27,524 nt of DNA from Candidatus Dormiibacterota bacterium (GCA_003164475.1 PLTL01000078.1:1-27524), one strand, 5' to 3'; counted from the stretch's first letter, positions 1 through 8,773 are shown. Numbers and translations: made by a program. Notes: generated from the letters alone by a model not told the origin.

Positions 1-519
1 GGCACCTATCCGCTGCCGGAGGCCCAGCTGGACCGATTCCTGCTCCGGGTCGGGGTCGGCTACCCCAGCCGCGACGACGAGCGGCAGATGCTGGACCGGC
101 GCCAGAGTCGGGGCTCCGACGAGGTCGAGCTGGAGGAGGTCATCGACCTTCCCCTCCTGCTTCGGCTGCAGGGGATGCTGGAGCATCTCCACATCGACCC
201 CGACATCCAGTTCTACATCGTCGACCTGGTGGAGGCGACCAGGCGCCACCCGGGGGTCCAGGTGGGGGCCAGCCCCCGGGGCTCGCTGGCCCTTATGAAG
301 CTCTCCCGGGCCCGGGCGGCCGTGGCGGGCCGGGATTTCGTCACTCCGGAGGACGTGAAGTCGGTGGCGGTGCCGGCCCTGGCCCACCGGCTCTCCCTGC
401 GCCCGGAGCTCTGGGTGCAGAGGGTCAGGGCCGACGATGTGATCGCGGAGTGCCTGGCCAGCGTTGCCACCCCGCCCACCCGCGCCCCCGGAAGGCCGGA
501 GGAGAAGGCGCTGAGGTGA
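1..519 (+). CDS. MoxR-type AAA+ ATPase, C-terminal part (5' end outside window)
   Basis: The reading frame is open from the first base and gives 172 residues. It opens with GTYPLPEAQLDRF, the signature around sensor 2 of MoxR ATPases, followed by the helical lid (about residues 30-172, including SPRGSLALMKLSRARAAV and VTPEDVKSVAVPALAHRL). Walker A and B lie upstream, outside the window. MoxR ATPases are chaperone-like AAA+ proteins thought to mature or insert cofactors into partner complexes, usually together with a DUF58/VWA protein encoded next door. That partner follows here: the stop overlaps the GTG of the next gene as GTGA, which suggests translational coupling. Family assignment is firm; the client is unknown. 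Confidence 0.93.
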   Translation, partial: GTYPLPEAQLDRFLLRVGVGYPSRDDERQMLDRRQSRGSDEVELEEVIDLPLLLRLQGMLEHLHIDPDIQFYIVDLVEATRRHPGVQVGASPRGSLALMKLSRARAAVAGRDFVTPEDVKSVAVPALAHRLSLRPELWVQRVRADDVIAECLASVATPPTRAPGRPEEKALR

Positions 520-1790
520 CCCGGCGGCCCACTCCCAGGCTCGCCGGCTACGCCGCCCTGGTGGCTCTGGGAGTCTTCGGGGCGGTGGCGGTGGACCGGA
601 TCGCCGCCATCGCCCTGGTCCTGCCCTTCGCCCTCTGGCTGGCCTGGGGGCTCGCCTCCTTCCGAGCGCCGGTCCTGGAGCTCTCGGGCGGGCTTGACCA
701 GGAAAGGGTTGGCGAGGGGGACGGGGTGCGTTGGCAGGCGGAGCTGCGCTGCCTCGGTGCGGTCGGGTTCGTGGAACTAAGGCTGGCGCTGCCTCGGGAG
801 ATCGCCTGTGGGGTCCCCGGGGCCGCCTTCCGGGTGGCCCCCAAAGGTGGGGCGCCGGAGAGCCTCAGCTGGCCGCTCACCCCCGTCCGCTGGGGCTTCT
901 ACCGGATCGGGCCGGTGGCCGTCACCGCTGAGGACCGGTTCGGGATCATCCGCTGCACCGGGCGGCTGGGTGGGATTTCGGAGCTCCGCGTCTACCCCTC
1001 CTGGGAGCGGCTGCGGCGGCTTGCCAACCCGGCCCGCACCCAGCTCTTCGCCGGCAACCGGATCGCCCGCCAGCACGGTGAGGGGATCGAGTTCGCCGAG
1101 GTCCGCCGGTTCGTGCCCGGGGACCGGGTCCGCCGCCTCAATTGGCGGGTCACGGCCCGGAGCGGGACGCCCCACGTCAACGACTTCCACCTGGAGCGCA
1201 ACGCCGACGTCATCCTGTTCGTGGACAGCTTCGCCGACCTGGGGTCGGGTCAGGACTCGGTGCTGGCGCTGGCGGTGCGCGCCGCTACCGCGCTCGCCGA
1301 CGGCTACCTCGGCGAGCGGGACCGGGTGGGAGTGGTGGGCTTCGGGGGGGTCTTGCGCTGGCTGCTCCCGGGGATGGGCCCCCGCCACTTCTATCGGGTG
1401 GTGGAGTCGCTGCTGGACACCCAGGTGGTGACCAGCTATGCATGGAAGGCGATCGACGTCATTCCGGCCCGGGTCCTGCCCCCCTCGGCTACCGTCATCG
1501 CCCTCACCCCCATGCTCGACCTCCGCAGCGTGGGAGCGCTGGTCAACCTCCAGCAGCGGGGCTTCGACCTGGTCGTCCTGGAGATCAGCCCGGAGCGTTT
1601 CCTGCCCCGATCCGGCCGCGCCGTCGATCAGAGTGCGCTCCGGCTCTGGCAGCTGGTCCGGGTGGCCCGGCGCCGCTCCCTGCAACGGGCCGGGCTCATC
1701 GTGCTGGAGTGGCCGGAGCACGTTTCCCTGGAGGCGGTGCTGGCGCAGGTCAGGGAGTACCGGCGATTCGCCCGCCGCTCCGCCGCCTGA
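516..1790 (+). CDS. DUF58 (VWA-like) membrane-anchored protein, MoxR partner
   Basis: About 424 residues. I chose the GTG at 516 because it overlaps the upstream stop (GTGA) and has GGAGGAGAAGG at 498-508 eight bases upstream; an in-frame ATG at 450 would lie deep inside the moxR gene. Two hydrophobic segments (about residues 10-27 and 30-48) anchor the N-terminus. The DUF58 core follows: FAEVRRFVPGDRVRRLNW, then a TARSGTPHVNDF segment and VILFVDSF, whose DxS resembles the first part of a VWA metal-binding (MIDAS) motif. DUF58 proteins are the usual partners of MoxR ATPases. Which complex this pair serves cannot be read from the sequence. Confidence 0.9.
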   Translation: MTRRPTPRLAGYAALVALGVFGAVAVDRIAAIALVLPFALWLAWGLASFRAPVLELSGGLDQERVGEGDGVRWQAELRCLGAVGFVELRLALPREIACGVPGAAFRVAPKGGAPESLSWPLTPVRWGFYRIGPVAVTAEDRFGIIRCTGRLGGISELRVYPSWERLRRLANPARTQLFAGNRIARQHGEGIEFAEVRRFVPGDRVRRLNWRVTARSGTPHVNDFHLERNADVILFVDSFADLGSGQDSVLALAVRAATALADGYLGERDRVGVVGFGGVLRWLLPGMGPRHFYRVVESLLDTQVVTSYAWKAIDVIPARVLPPSATVIALTPMLDLRSVGALVNLQQRGFDLVVLEISPERFLPRSGRAVDQSALRLWQLVRVARRRSLQRAGLIVLEWPEHVSLEAVLAQVREYRRFARRSAA

Positions 1791-2296
1791 TCCCGGCGGC
1801 GCTCGCCGTCATCTGCCTGGCCGGGGGCATCCCCGCCACCGGGCTTGGCCAGCTGCGGGCCCCGGTGAGCCTGCTCCTGGGCATCGAGGGCGCCGGGGTC
1901 CTGGCCCTGGTGCTGGTGCTGGCGATCGCCCGGCCGGGGCTGGTGATCACGGCGATCGCGGTGGTGGCGCTCCCTGAGGGGGCGGCCCTGGCCCTCGGGG
2001 GGCCGGTTGTGCTGAGCCCGATCCTGGGAGCGGGGCTGCTGCTGGCGGCTGAGCTCTCCTTCTGGTCCATCGATGGCGCCGACCCGGCCCGGGAGCTGCC
2101 GCGGGTGGAAGTGCTCCGGGCCCTTCGGTTGCTGGGGATGGCGAGCGCGGGCGCGGCGGTCGGCCTGGGGGTTCTGGCGCTCTCCACGGTCCCGATCAGC
2201 GGTGGATTCGAGCTGACCGCGCTCGGGGTGGGCGCCGCCGTGGCGCTACTGGTGCTGCTGGGGTGGCTGGGGAAGGCGGCCCTGGCTCGCGAATGA
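1787..2296 (+). CDS. Small polytopic membrane protein ending the MoxR-DUF58 operon
   Basis: The frame encodes about 170 residues that are almost entirely hydrophobic, with about five or six predicted membrane segments (for example ALAVICLAGG, VLALVLVLAIA, ILGAGLLLAAEL, AVGLGVLALS, ALLVLLGWLG). The start is unclear. No ATG/GTG/TTG lies at the junction; a CTG at 1787 overlaps the DUF58 stop, and the nearest conventional start is GTG 1709, which would overlap DUF58 by about 80 bases. I give the CTG position as the most compact choice. Membrane proteins, often with transglutaminase or VWA domains, commonly follow DUF58 genes, but I recognise no domain here. The gene converges on the M16 operon after a gap of about 100 bp with no clear terminator. 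Confidence 0.55.
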   Translation: MIPAALAVICLAGGIPATGLGQLRAPVSLLLGIEGAGVLALVLVLAIARPGLVITAIAVVALPEGAALALGGPVVLSPILGAGLLLAAELSFWSIDGADPARELPRVEVLRALRLLGMASAGAAVGLGVLALSTVPISGGFELTALGVGAAVALLVLLGWLGKAALARE

Positions 2297-2397
2297 CGGT
2301 GGGCGCCCGGGGATCAGCCCATGAGCTCGCCGGGGATGGGCGCGGCCGGCCGCCGTCCCGGCAGGCAGGGACCACGACCGCCAGCGCCGCCGGGGTC

Positions 2398-3768
2398 TCA
2401 GGTTCCCCTCGCCCTCCGCCGGGCCACCACTCGGACCGTCGCGACCCGCTGCAGCGACTCCAGAACCTGGCTGGCGTCGCCGACCATGACCGTGGTCAGC
2501 GCGGCCGGCGCCAGGTAGCGGGAGGATACCCGGAGCAGATCCGCAGGGCTGACCGCGGCCAGTCCCTTGGCATAGCCCTCGAGGTAGCGGTGGTCCAGCC
2601 CGTGGGAGCGGACCTGGGCCAGTGAGCTGGCCAGCCCCGACTGGGTCTGGAGGAAGATCACCCGGGCCCCGGAGAGGTAGCTGCGGGTGGCCCCCAGCTC
2701 CTCGGGGGGCACCTCGACGGTGGCCAGCCGGCCCATCTCGTAGGTGAGTTCAACCCAGGCGGCGGCGGTCACCTCGGTGCGGACCTCCATGCTCGCGGCC
2801 GCCAGCCCGTCGAGCAGGTGGTTGTCGAGCCGGGCGTGCGGGCTGTAGCTGTAGCCCTTGTCCTCGCGGAGGTTGCTCATCAGCCGGGAGTTGAAGGCGC
2901 CCCCCAGGAGCGCCGAGGCGAGCAGCAGGGGGAAGTGGGCGGGGTGCTTCATCGGTGGGACGCTGGAGCCGGTGAGGATCACGGTCTGAACCGATCCGGG
3001 CCGGTCGATGAAGGTGACCTCGTCCCGGGAATGGGGCCTCACCTGGGGGATCTTGGGAGCGTGCCCGCGACCTGACCAGCTCCCAAAGGTGCGTTCGAGC
3101 CGGGCCAGGGTCCGGCGGGGCACGACGTCGCCGACCACGGTGACCTGGGCTGCGGCCGGCAGGAACGTCTCCCGGTGGAGAGCTTGGAGCTGGCGGCGGC
3201 TGGTCCGGCGGATCGACGTGTCGGCCGGCTCGGGCCGGCCGTAGGGGTGGCCGGCGTAGATGAGCTCCTGCAGGCGCTCCGCGGCCGGGAAGTCGGGCGT
3301 GGCCCGAGCGGCCCGGAGCCCCTCGATCAGCTTCACCCGCTCCGTCTCCAGCTCCTCGCCGGGGAAGCTGGGACGAGCGGCAATCGTCGCCACCAGCTGG
3401 TAGAGCTCCTCCTCCGCTTCGGAAAGGGCCGCTGCCGAGATGTAGACCCGGTCCTGGTCCTGCTGGACCTGGAGGGACCCGCCCAGCCGCTGGATTGCCT
3501 CCGAGACCTGCTCTTGGTTAAGCTCCTCGGTCCCCAGCAGGATCCCGGCCCGCAGCAGCTCGCTGACGGCGGCGCTCTCGCCCATCGCCGCCCCGGCGGG
3601 CACGGTCAGGCGCAGCTCCACGCGGGGCACGCTGGGGCGGGGGACCACCATGACCTCGATCCCGTTGGGCAGGGTGGACTGGGTGGTGCGGCCGATCTTG
3701 AGCGGCGGCAGCGCACCTGGCCGGGGGACGAGGGGGGGCCACTCCGCGGCGCGGCCGGCGGCGCTCAT
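2398..3768 (-). CDS. M16B peptidase-like subunit lacking the zinc motif (non-catalytic partner)
   Basis: 456 residues, the usual size of an M16B subunit with two repeated halves. The ATG at 3768 overlaps the stop of the upstream M16 gene (ATGA) and has GGGAG seven bases upstream. Where the active family has HxxEH, this protein reads GAAMGESAAVSELLRAG, so the zinc ligands are missing. It keeps the C-terminal-half signature GGAFNSRLMSNLREDKGYSYS, whose Arg/Tyr pair contributes to substrate binding in M16B heterodimers. In known M16B pairs one chain holds zinc and the other supplies this R/Y pair, so I infer that this chain works with the product of the preceding gene. An N-terminal extension of the frame beyond 3768 lies within that gene and is not used. 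Confidence 0.9.
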   Translation of the reverse strand: MSAAGRAAEWPPLVPRPGALPPLKIGRTTQSTLPNGIEVMVVPRPSVPRVELRLTVPAGAAMGESAAVSELLRAGILLGTEELNQEQVSEAIQRLGGSLQVQQDQDRVYISAAALSEAEEELYQLVATIAARPSFPGEELETERVKLIEGLRAARATPDFPAAERLQELIYAGHPYGRPEPADTSIRRTSRRQLQALHRETFLPAAAQVTVVGDVVPRRTLARLERTFGSWSGRGHAPKIPQVRPHSRDEVTFIDRPGSVQTVILTGSSVPPMKHPAHFPLLLASALLGGAFNSRLMSNLREDKGYSYSPHARLDNHLLDGLAAASMEVRTEVTAAAWVELTYEMGRLATVEVPPEELGATRSYLSGARVIFLQTQSGLASSLAQVRSHGLDHRYLEGYAKGLAAVSPADLLRVSSRYLAPAALTTVMVGDASQVLESLQRVATVRVVARRRARGT

Positions 3769-5075
3769 AAGGTGGCTCCCTTGGTCCCCGGCATCCAGTG
3801 CAGGACGGTGGAGCGCTCCGGGCGGAGCCAGTCCGCGACCGCCTGCCGAACCTGCTGCTCGGTGACCCTCTGGTACTGGGCCGGGAGCTGGTCCACCAGC
3901 TCCGGCTGGTCGTGGCACGCGGCCAGCACCCCCAGCTCCTGCATCCGGCCCAGCCTGCTGTCGCAGTTGGCGTGGTAAGACCCCAGCTCTCGCCGCTTGG
4001 CTCGGAGCAGCTCGTCGGCGGTCGGGCCGGCCTCGGCGAGGCGGGCCACCTCCTCGTCGATGGCGGCGACCGCGATCTCGGTGGTGACCCCGGGGCGGGG
4101 TGAGGCCTCGAGCACGAAGAGAGCCGGACCGTTGAACTCGAAGGAGTCTCCAATGGGGTAGTGGGGCCCTCCGGCGATCTGAACCAGCAGCTCGCGCTCC
4201 CTGATGAGACGACGCTGGAGACGGGAGGAGCGGCCGTCGGTGAGGATCCGCGCCGCCAGCGCCAGGGGGAGGTGATCGGGGGACCCGAAGGGTGCCGTCC
4301 GGTAGCCGACCGCCACCCGCGGAGTGGGTGCCAGCGGATCGCGGCGGCGGTGCTCGGCCCGCGCCTGCGGGACCGGCTCATCGACCGATGGGCTGGGTGG
4401 GGCCGGCCGGGCGGGTACCGGGCCGAAGTGGTGCTCCACCAACTCCAGCGCCTCCTCCTCCTCGAAATCGCCGACCAGGATCAAGCTGGCATTCCCCGGC
4501 CCGTACCAGGTTTCGTAGAAGGACCGGGCGTCGGCCACGGTGGCTGCCTCCAGGTCGGCGAACTCGCCATAGAAGTTGTGGGCGTTGGGGTAGGTCGAGA
4601 AGGCGTACTGGGAGAGCCAGAGCCAGGAGAAGCCCCCGTAGGGCTGATTCAGGACGTTGACCCTGACCTCCTCCTTGACCACGTCGACCTGGTTCCGGAG
4701 GTTGTCCCAGTTGAGGTCAAGGCTGCCCATCCGGTCGGCCTCGATGTAGCAAGCCATCTCCAGGGCGGAGGCCGGGAGCACTTCAAAGTAGGTGGTGTAG
4801 TCGTGCCGGGTCGTGCCGTTGAGCAGCCCGCCCGCACCGTTGACCAGCCGGCCGAAGTCGGCTTTGGGAACGTTGGTGGTTCCCTGGAACATGAGGTGCT
4901 CGAAGAGGTGGGCGAAGCCGGTCCTGCCTTCGGGCTCCAGCCGGAACCCGGCCCGGTAGTACATCCCCACCGCAATCGTCGGCGAGCTGCGCTCCGAGCT
5001 CAGCACCACGTCCAGCCCGTTCGCCAGCCTCTGGCGGCGAACTGCGGGTTTGGATGTGGGAGCTGGCCCGGCCAT
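3765..5075 (-). CDS. M16B zinc metallopeptidase, catalytic subunit
   Basis: 436 residues from the ATG at 5075. The inverzincin motif HLFEH gives H56, E59 and H60, and the third ligand is probably E136 in VVKEEVR, about 75 residues on, as the family requires. NGLDVVLSSERSSPTIAVGMYYRAG at the N-terminus is also typical. M16 enzymes enclose and degrade unfolded peptides; no signal peptide is visible, so a cytosolic location is likely. The frame runs open further upstream to 5351, but that part looks non-coding. No clear Shine-Dalgarno site precedes the ATG. On the minus strand TGGTAGCAT (an extended -10 look-alike) ends about eight bases before it, which would suit a leaderless or near-leaderless transcript, but this is only suggestive. 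The downstream gene encodes the non-catalytic partner. Confidence 0.92.
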   Translation of the reverse strand: MAGPAPTSKPAVRRQRLANGLDVVLSSERSSPTIAVGMYYRAGFRLEPEGRTGFAHLFEHLMFQGTTNVPKADFGRLVNGAGGLLNGTTRHDYTTYFEVLPASALEMACYIEADRMGSLDLNWDNLRNQVDVVKEEVRVNVLNQPYGGFSWLWLSQYAFSTYPNAHNFYGEFADLEAATVADARSFYETWYGPGNASLILVGDFEEEEALELVEHHFGPVPARPAPPSPSVDEPVPQARAEHRRRDPLAPTPRVAVGYRTAPFGSPDHLPLALAARILTDGRSSRLQRRLIRERELLVQIAGGPHYPIGDSFEFNGPALFVLEASPRPGVTTEIAVAAIDEEVARLAEAGPTADELLRAKRRELGSYHANCDSRLGRMQELGVLAACHDQPELVDQLPAQYQRVTEQQVRQAVADWLRPERSTVLHWMPGTKGATL

Positions 5076-5358
5076 GGCGGCTGATGCTACCAGTCTCAAT
5101 CGCAGCGGAGATCGGGCCGATGGCAGGCCGATCCCTGACCCTGGGGTGGTCGGAAGGTGGCGATGAACTCGAGTTGCCCCGCCCGCCTCCCGCCACCGGG
5201 GTCCGGCGTCAGGTCGGGGGTGGAAAGGCCCGCGGCTGCCAGGTGACCAGGGTCCCCGGGCGTCCGAAGCTTCTCCCTGCGGACCCCGGCGATGCGGCCC
5301 CCCGCCGCGGCCGTTAGGTAGGCCTGATCTCGGCCCCTCACTTTCCTGCAACGGCCTG

Positions 5359-5378
5359 GTTACGGTCCGTTAAGGTCC
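5359..5378 (+). promoter_or_regulatory. Tandem 10-bp direct repeat, candidate operator
   Basis: GTTACGGTCC is followed directly by GTTAAGGTCC, nine of ten bases identical and spaced by exactly one helical turn. Such head-to-tail decamers are typical of response-regulator sites. It lies in the shared region between the M16 operon and the surface-protein gene and could act on either. Confidence 0.35.
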
Positions 5379-5663
5379 GGTGCGCTTTCCTACAGGGCTT
5401 GTGACGAATGTGATTGAATGGCCTTGGAGAACGTGGGGGCCGGCGAGAGTCCCGCGGACCGGGACAGGCCGGCGACGAGCTTGGGAGACGATGATTGGCA
5501 GCTTCCCTGGAGGGGGGATGCGGCCGGGTTGGGCAGGGACGGTTTCCGAGGTACCGGTGTGCCCGTCTTCGTCGCCGGGCGGGCGCCTCGAGAGGGTGGT
5601 TCCGTGTCGTTTCGGATTGACCCATGGTTCGGAGTCATCGGATTCATTCCGTGATGAGGACGT

Positions 5664-5673
5664 GGAGGAGGTG
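5664..5673 (+). promoter_or_regulatory. Ribosome binding site that sets the surface-protein start
   Basis: GGAGGAGGTG lies just upstream of the GTG at 5678, with six bases between AGGAGG and the start codon. It selects GTG 5678 over the in-frame ATGs at 5624 and 5654, which lack such a site. Confidence 0.75.
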
Positions 5674-5677
5674 TCGC

Positions 5678-8584
5678 GTGAATCGAACTAGGAATTGGCA
5701 GCACTGGCTGGACCGACTAGGGAAAGGCATGGCCCTGACCGGGGCGGCTGGTCTTGTGGTCATGGCCGCGTCGCTGTCGGCCACCACGGTTCTCGCGTGG
5801 AGTTTGAGTGACTATTCCTTGAGCACCACTTCCTTCACGTCGCCGGGAGCGTCTGGCTCGCCGAGCACCCAGGCGTCGCCCGGCCAGTACATCTACGACA
5901 CGGCCACGCTCACCAGCACCTACCCAAGTGCATCCCCATATGTTGAGAGAGGCACGGTGGAGTTCTACCTCTATCAGGGGTCGGTGCCGGCGAGCTGCGC
6001 GGGCTTCAGCCTCTCCGGCGCGGGTGCGCTGACGAGCTATTTGGTTCCGGTTGCCGGTACCAGCAGCCAGAGCGGCAGCGGCGCGAATGTCGAACAGCTC
6101 TCATCCCTGAACACGGCTCAGCCCAACTCGGGCTATCAGATTCCCAGCACCGCCACGAGTGGCTCCGGCTATTACTGGGTCGCTGTCTACAGCGACGGTG
6201 TGGAGAATCTTCAGCAGATCAGCCCCTGCAGCAGCGAACCGGTGACGGTCAGGGTGCCGCTGCCGTCGCTGGGCGTGACGACTTACGCCTTGCCGTCCTC
6301 GATCGTCCTGGGCGGCAGCGTGGGGGACTCGGCCCTGGTGAGCGGCTACCAGACCCTGCTCCAGGATGACTCCGCGGCCTCGGGTTCGGTGGTCTTCTCG
6401 CTGTTCCAGGGCGACAGCTGCACCGGCACGCCGGTGTACACCAGCTCGTCCATCCCCCTGAGCGGCTGGGGCAACGCTGCGACTCCGTCGGGCGCTTTCA
6501 AGCCCGCTGCGGCCGGTCCCTTCGAGTGGCAGGCCACGGTGAGCATCGCCACCGGATCGGGCTGGCCCTTGATCGCGCCCTTCAGCAGCACCTGCAGCAG
6601 TGAGCTGCTGAGCGTGCAGGCCCAGACCGGCCTCACCACCACGACCTCGGCGGACCCCGCCGAGGAGGGCACGGCGGTCCAGTTTGGGGCCGAGGTCTCG
6701 GACTCCGCCACGGTCACCGGGGGCTACAGCCCGACCGGGTCCGTGATCTTCAACCTCTTCAACAGCTCGTCCTGCTCCCAGGGATCGCTGGTCTACACCA
6801 GTGACCCGATTGCCCTCAGTGACGGCCAGGCCCAGTCTGGCTCCTTCGTCGTGAACCGTGCGGGCACCTGGGAGTGGACCGCGACCTACTCCGGGGATCA
6901 GTACAACACCACTTCCAGCTCCGCCTGTGGTGCTGAGCCGGTGGTCGTGGGGCAGGCGACTCCGTCGGTGACGACGGTGACCTCCACCCACGGCATCACG
7001 GCGGTGCCGGCGGGGACCGAGATTGGGGACACCGCCGACGTCACCAACTCCACCAACGGGACGGCGAACTCCGCCACCGGCGATGTGAACTTCAACCTCT
7101 TCGACCCGACCGAGCGCAGCTGCGCCGGCGAGCCCGTGTTCAGCAACGAGCAAGTGCTGGAGTTGGGGCAGCCCTACTCCACCGCGACCTCGGACGGATA
7201 CGTGGTCGATGAGCTGGGGCACTACAGCTGGACCGCCGAATACCTCGGCGACAGCAACGACATCTCAGCCAACAGCGCTTGCGGATCCGAGTTGGTCGAC
7301 GTGGTCCAGGCGACCCCCTCGATCAGCACCACCACTGCCAGCACCGCCCTGGAGGGCAGCTCGATCACCGACGAGGCGGAGATCACCGGTGGTTACCACG
7401 CCTACCGCGACGCCACTGTGACCTTCGGGCTCTACTCCAACTGGAGCTGCACCGACCTGGTCGGGCAGACCTCCACCCAGAGCATCGACAGCAACGGCGA
7501 CGCATTCTCGGCCCCGGTCCTGGTGAGCAGGCCCGGTCGGTACTTCTGGGAGGACACCTACTCCGGCAACACCCTCAACCAGTCGGTGACCAGTCGCTGC
7601 ACCTCTGAGCCGGTCTGGGTCACCAAGTACTCCCCCACGCTTGCCACCGTGCAGGTCACTCCGGTGACCACCGGGCAGACGACCGTGGTCAGCGACATCG
7701 CGACCCTCTCGAACTTCTATCCCAACCCTGCCAGCTCCAGCGCGGACTCGGATGGCAGTAATTGGGCGGGATCCAACGGAACCGTGAAATTCAAGCTCTT
7801 CGGCCCGGTGACCGGCGACGCCCCGGTTTGCCAGTGCGGCGAGGGCGGCAATCTGGTCGAGTTCGGGTCGGCAACTGTCACCGAGGTGAGCGGCCAGTAC
7901 CAGGCCAGCTTCACCGGAACCATCGACACCGCGCTGCTTCCCGGCAACTACTACTGGGAGGCGCAGTACAGCGGTGACGCCTACGACACTCCCGCGTCGG
8001 CCGGCTGCGGTGAGCTCACCGTGGTCCAGCCCAACACCCCGACGGTCACAACGACGCCGTCATCGGGTGGCGTCATCGGAACCACTCTCACCGACACCGC
8101 GGCGGTGACCCCGGTGGTCACTCCCGCCGCCAACGACGATGCGGCCGTCACCGCTTCCACCGTGACCAATGGCACTGCCGACTCGGTCCACTTCGAGCTC
8201 TTCCTCAACGACCCGACCTGCTCGGTGGCCTCGGACCTGGTGGATGACTTCGGCTCCTTCTACGTGCCGCCAACCACCAACAGCGACGGCAGCCTGACCT
8301 ACACGGTCTCGGTACCCACCAGCGGCTACAAGTCGGTGGCCGACGGGACCTACTACTGGGACGTGACCTTCGCCGGCGACGCCTACAACAACACGGCCTC
8401 GGAATGTGGGGAGCCGGTCAGCATCAGCACTCCGACCGCGGGCGGCGTGCTCGGCGCCAGCACTTCCACTCCTAACACTGGCGCGGACCTCTTCGGACCG
8501 GGCCTGGCCGGCGCGCTGGCCATGCTCTTCGGCGGCCTGCTGCTTGTGGTCGGGCGGCGGGTGCTGCGTCTGCGGACTCGCTGA
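5678..8584 (+). CDS. Secreted Ig-like repeat surface protein with TPNTG-type C-terminal anchor
   Basis: 968 residues from GTG 5678. A basic N-terminus (RTRNWQHWLDRLGK) precedes a hydrophobic core (ALTGAAGLVVMAASLSATTVLA), a signal peptide with likely cleavage near ATTVLA-W. Seven Ig-like repeats of about 105-150 residues follow, each with a late Y/FxW.A.YSGD-like strand and two conserved cysteines (for example SSCS early and SACGAEPV late), suggesting one disulfide per domain. The C-terminus has TPNTG at about residues 931-935, a hydrophobic stretch (LAGALAMLFGGLLLVVG) and a basic tail (RRVLRLRTR), the layout of a sortase signal with T in place of the usual first L. No sortase is encoded in the window, so it may simply be a membrane anchor. 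A surface adhesin or structural role is inferred. The gene is followed by a strong hairpin. Confidence 0.88.
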   Translation: MNRTRNWQHWLDRLGKGMALTGAAGLVVMAASLSATTVLAWSLSDYSLSTTSFTSPGASGSPSTQASPGQYIYDTATLTSTYPSASPYVERGTVEFYLYQGSVPASCAGFSLSGAGALTSYLVPVAGTSSQSGSGANVEQLSSLNTAQPNSGYQIPSTATSGSGYYWVAVYSDGVENLQQISPCSSEPVTVRVPLPSLGVTTYALPSSIVLGGSVGDSALVSGYQTLLQDDSAASGSVVFSLFQGDSCTGTPVYTSSSIPLSGWGNAATPSGAFKPAAAGPFEWQATVSIATGSGWPLIAPFSSTCSSELLSVQAQTGLTTTTSADPAEEGTAVQFGAEVSDSATVTGGYSPTGSVIFNLFNSSSCSQGSLVYTSDPIALSDGQAQSGSFVVNRAGTWEWTATYSGDQYNTTSSSACGAEPVVVGQATPSVTTVTSTHGITAVPAGTEIGDTADVTNSTNGTANSATGDVNFNLFDPTERSCAGEPVFSNEQVLELGQPYSTATSDGYVVDELGHYSWTAEYLGDSNDISANSACGSELVDVVQATPSISTTTASTALEGSSITDEAEITGGYHAYRDATVTFGLYSNWSCTDLVGQTSTQSIDSNGDAFSAPVLVSRPGRYFWEDTYSGNTLNQSVTSRCTSEPVWVTKYSPTLATVQVTPVTTGQTTVVSDIATLSNFYPNPASSSADSDGSNWAGSNGTVKFKLFGPVTGDAPVCQCGEGGNLVEFGSATVTEVSGQYQASFTGTIDTALLPGNYYWEAQYSGDAYDTPASAGCGELTVVQPNTPTVTTTPSSGGVIGTTLTDTAAVTPVVTPAANDDAAVTASTVTNGTADSVHFELFLNDPTCSVASDLVDDFGSFYVPPTTNSDGSLTYTVSVPTSGYKSVADGTYYWDVTFAGDAYNNTASECGEPVSISTPTAGGVLGASTSTPNTGADLFGPGLAGALAMLFGGLLLVVGRRVLRLRTR
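5816..8431 (+). repeat. Seven Ig-like protein repeats within the surface protein
   Basis: Approximate units: 5816-6265, 6266-6625, 6626-6958, 6959-7312, 7313-7630, 7631-8035 and 8036-8431. Units 3-5 are the most alike; most later units begin with TPS/TPT/SPT, contain VxFxLF or VxFGLY mid-way, and end in W.A.YSGD plus a Cys-containing strand. The first unit is the longest and most diverged. The repeats are diverged at DNA level, so they are old duplications rather than recent expansion. Confidence 0.8.
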
Positions 8585-8611
8585 CGCACTAGCGACAGAC
8601 CAGATCCAGAA

Positions 8612-8650
8612 CCCCGGGTACCAGGGCCCTCGGGCCCTCGGTGCCCGGGG
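8612..8650 (+). terminator. Long GC-rich hairpin after the surface-protein gene
   Basis: CCCCGGGTACC pairs with GGTGCCCGGGG (one U-G wobble), and nested inside AGGGCCC pairs with GGGCCCT around a very small loop. It starts 27 bases after the stop codon. No U-tract follows, as is common for hairpin terminators in high-GC bacteria. Confidence 0.6.
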
Positions 8651-8677
8651 TCATCTGTGCCCGGGAGCAAGTGCGGG

Positions 8678-8683
8678 TAGACT
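8678..8683 (+). promoter_or_regulatory. Possible -10 element upstream of tldD
   Basis: TAGACT preceded by GGG lies about 90 bases before the tldD start and just beyond the preceding hairpin, where a promoter is expected. The -35 region (CTGTGC, 17 bases upstream) is poor, so this is tentative. Confidence 0.3.
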
Positions 8684-8773
8684 CCTAGGGGTCGGCGGCA
8701 GCCTCGCTCGGGGCCCTGCCGGCCCAACCTGGTCAGCGGCGATCAAGGGCGGCCGGGGAGCCGCGGAGGAACG

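Larger units (their letters stand above)
5076..5677. other. Divergent intergenic region and long leader of the surface-protein gene
   Basis: No convincing gene is seen here. Short frames on both strands are Arg/Pro-rich and show no family signature. The region must hold promoters for the M16 operon (-) and the Ig-repeat protein (+). A tandem 10-bp repeat lies at 5359-5378 and leaves about 300 bases before the surface-protein start. I looked for known riboswitch cores in that leader and recognised none. Confidence 0.5.

Noticed and set aside
2342..2353. GCGGCCGGCCGC palindrome between convergent genes as a terminator
   Set aside because: It has no loop and no T-run; 12-bp GC palindromes are not rare in DNA of this composition.
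5420..5660. Cobalamin, c-di-GMP or ydaO riboswitch in the surface-protein leader
   Set aside because: Some short GC-rich matches are visible, but no complete conserved core could be found by eye.
6101..7222. 373-codon minus-strand frame within the surface-protein gene
   Set aside because: It is antisense to the Ig repeats and has no recognisable domain.
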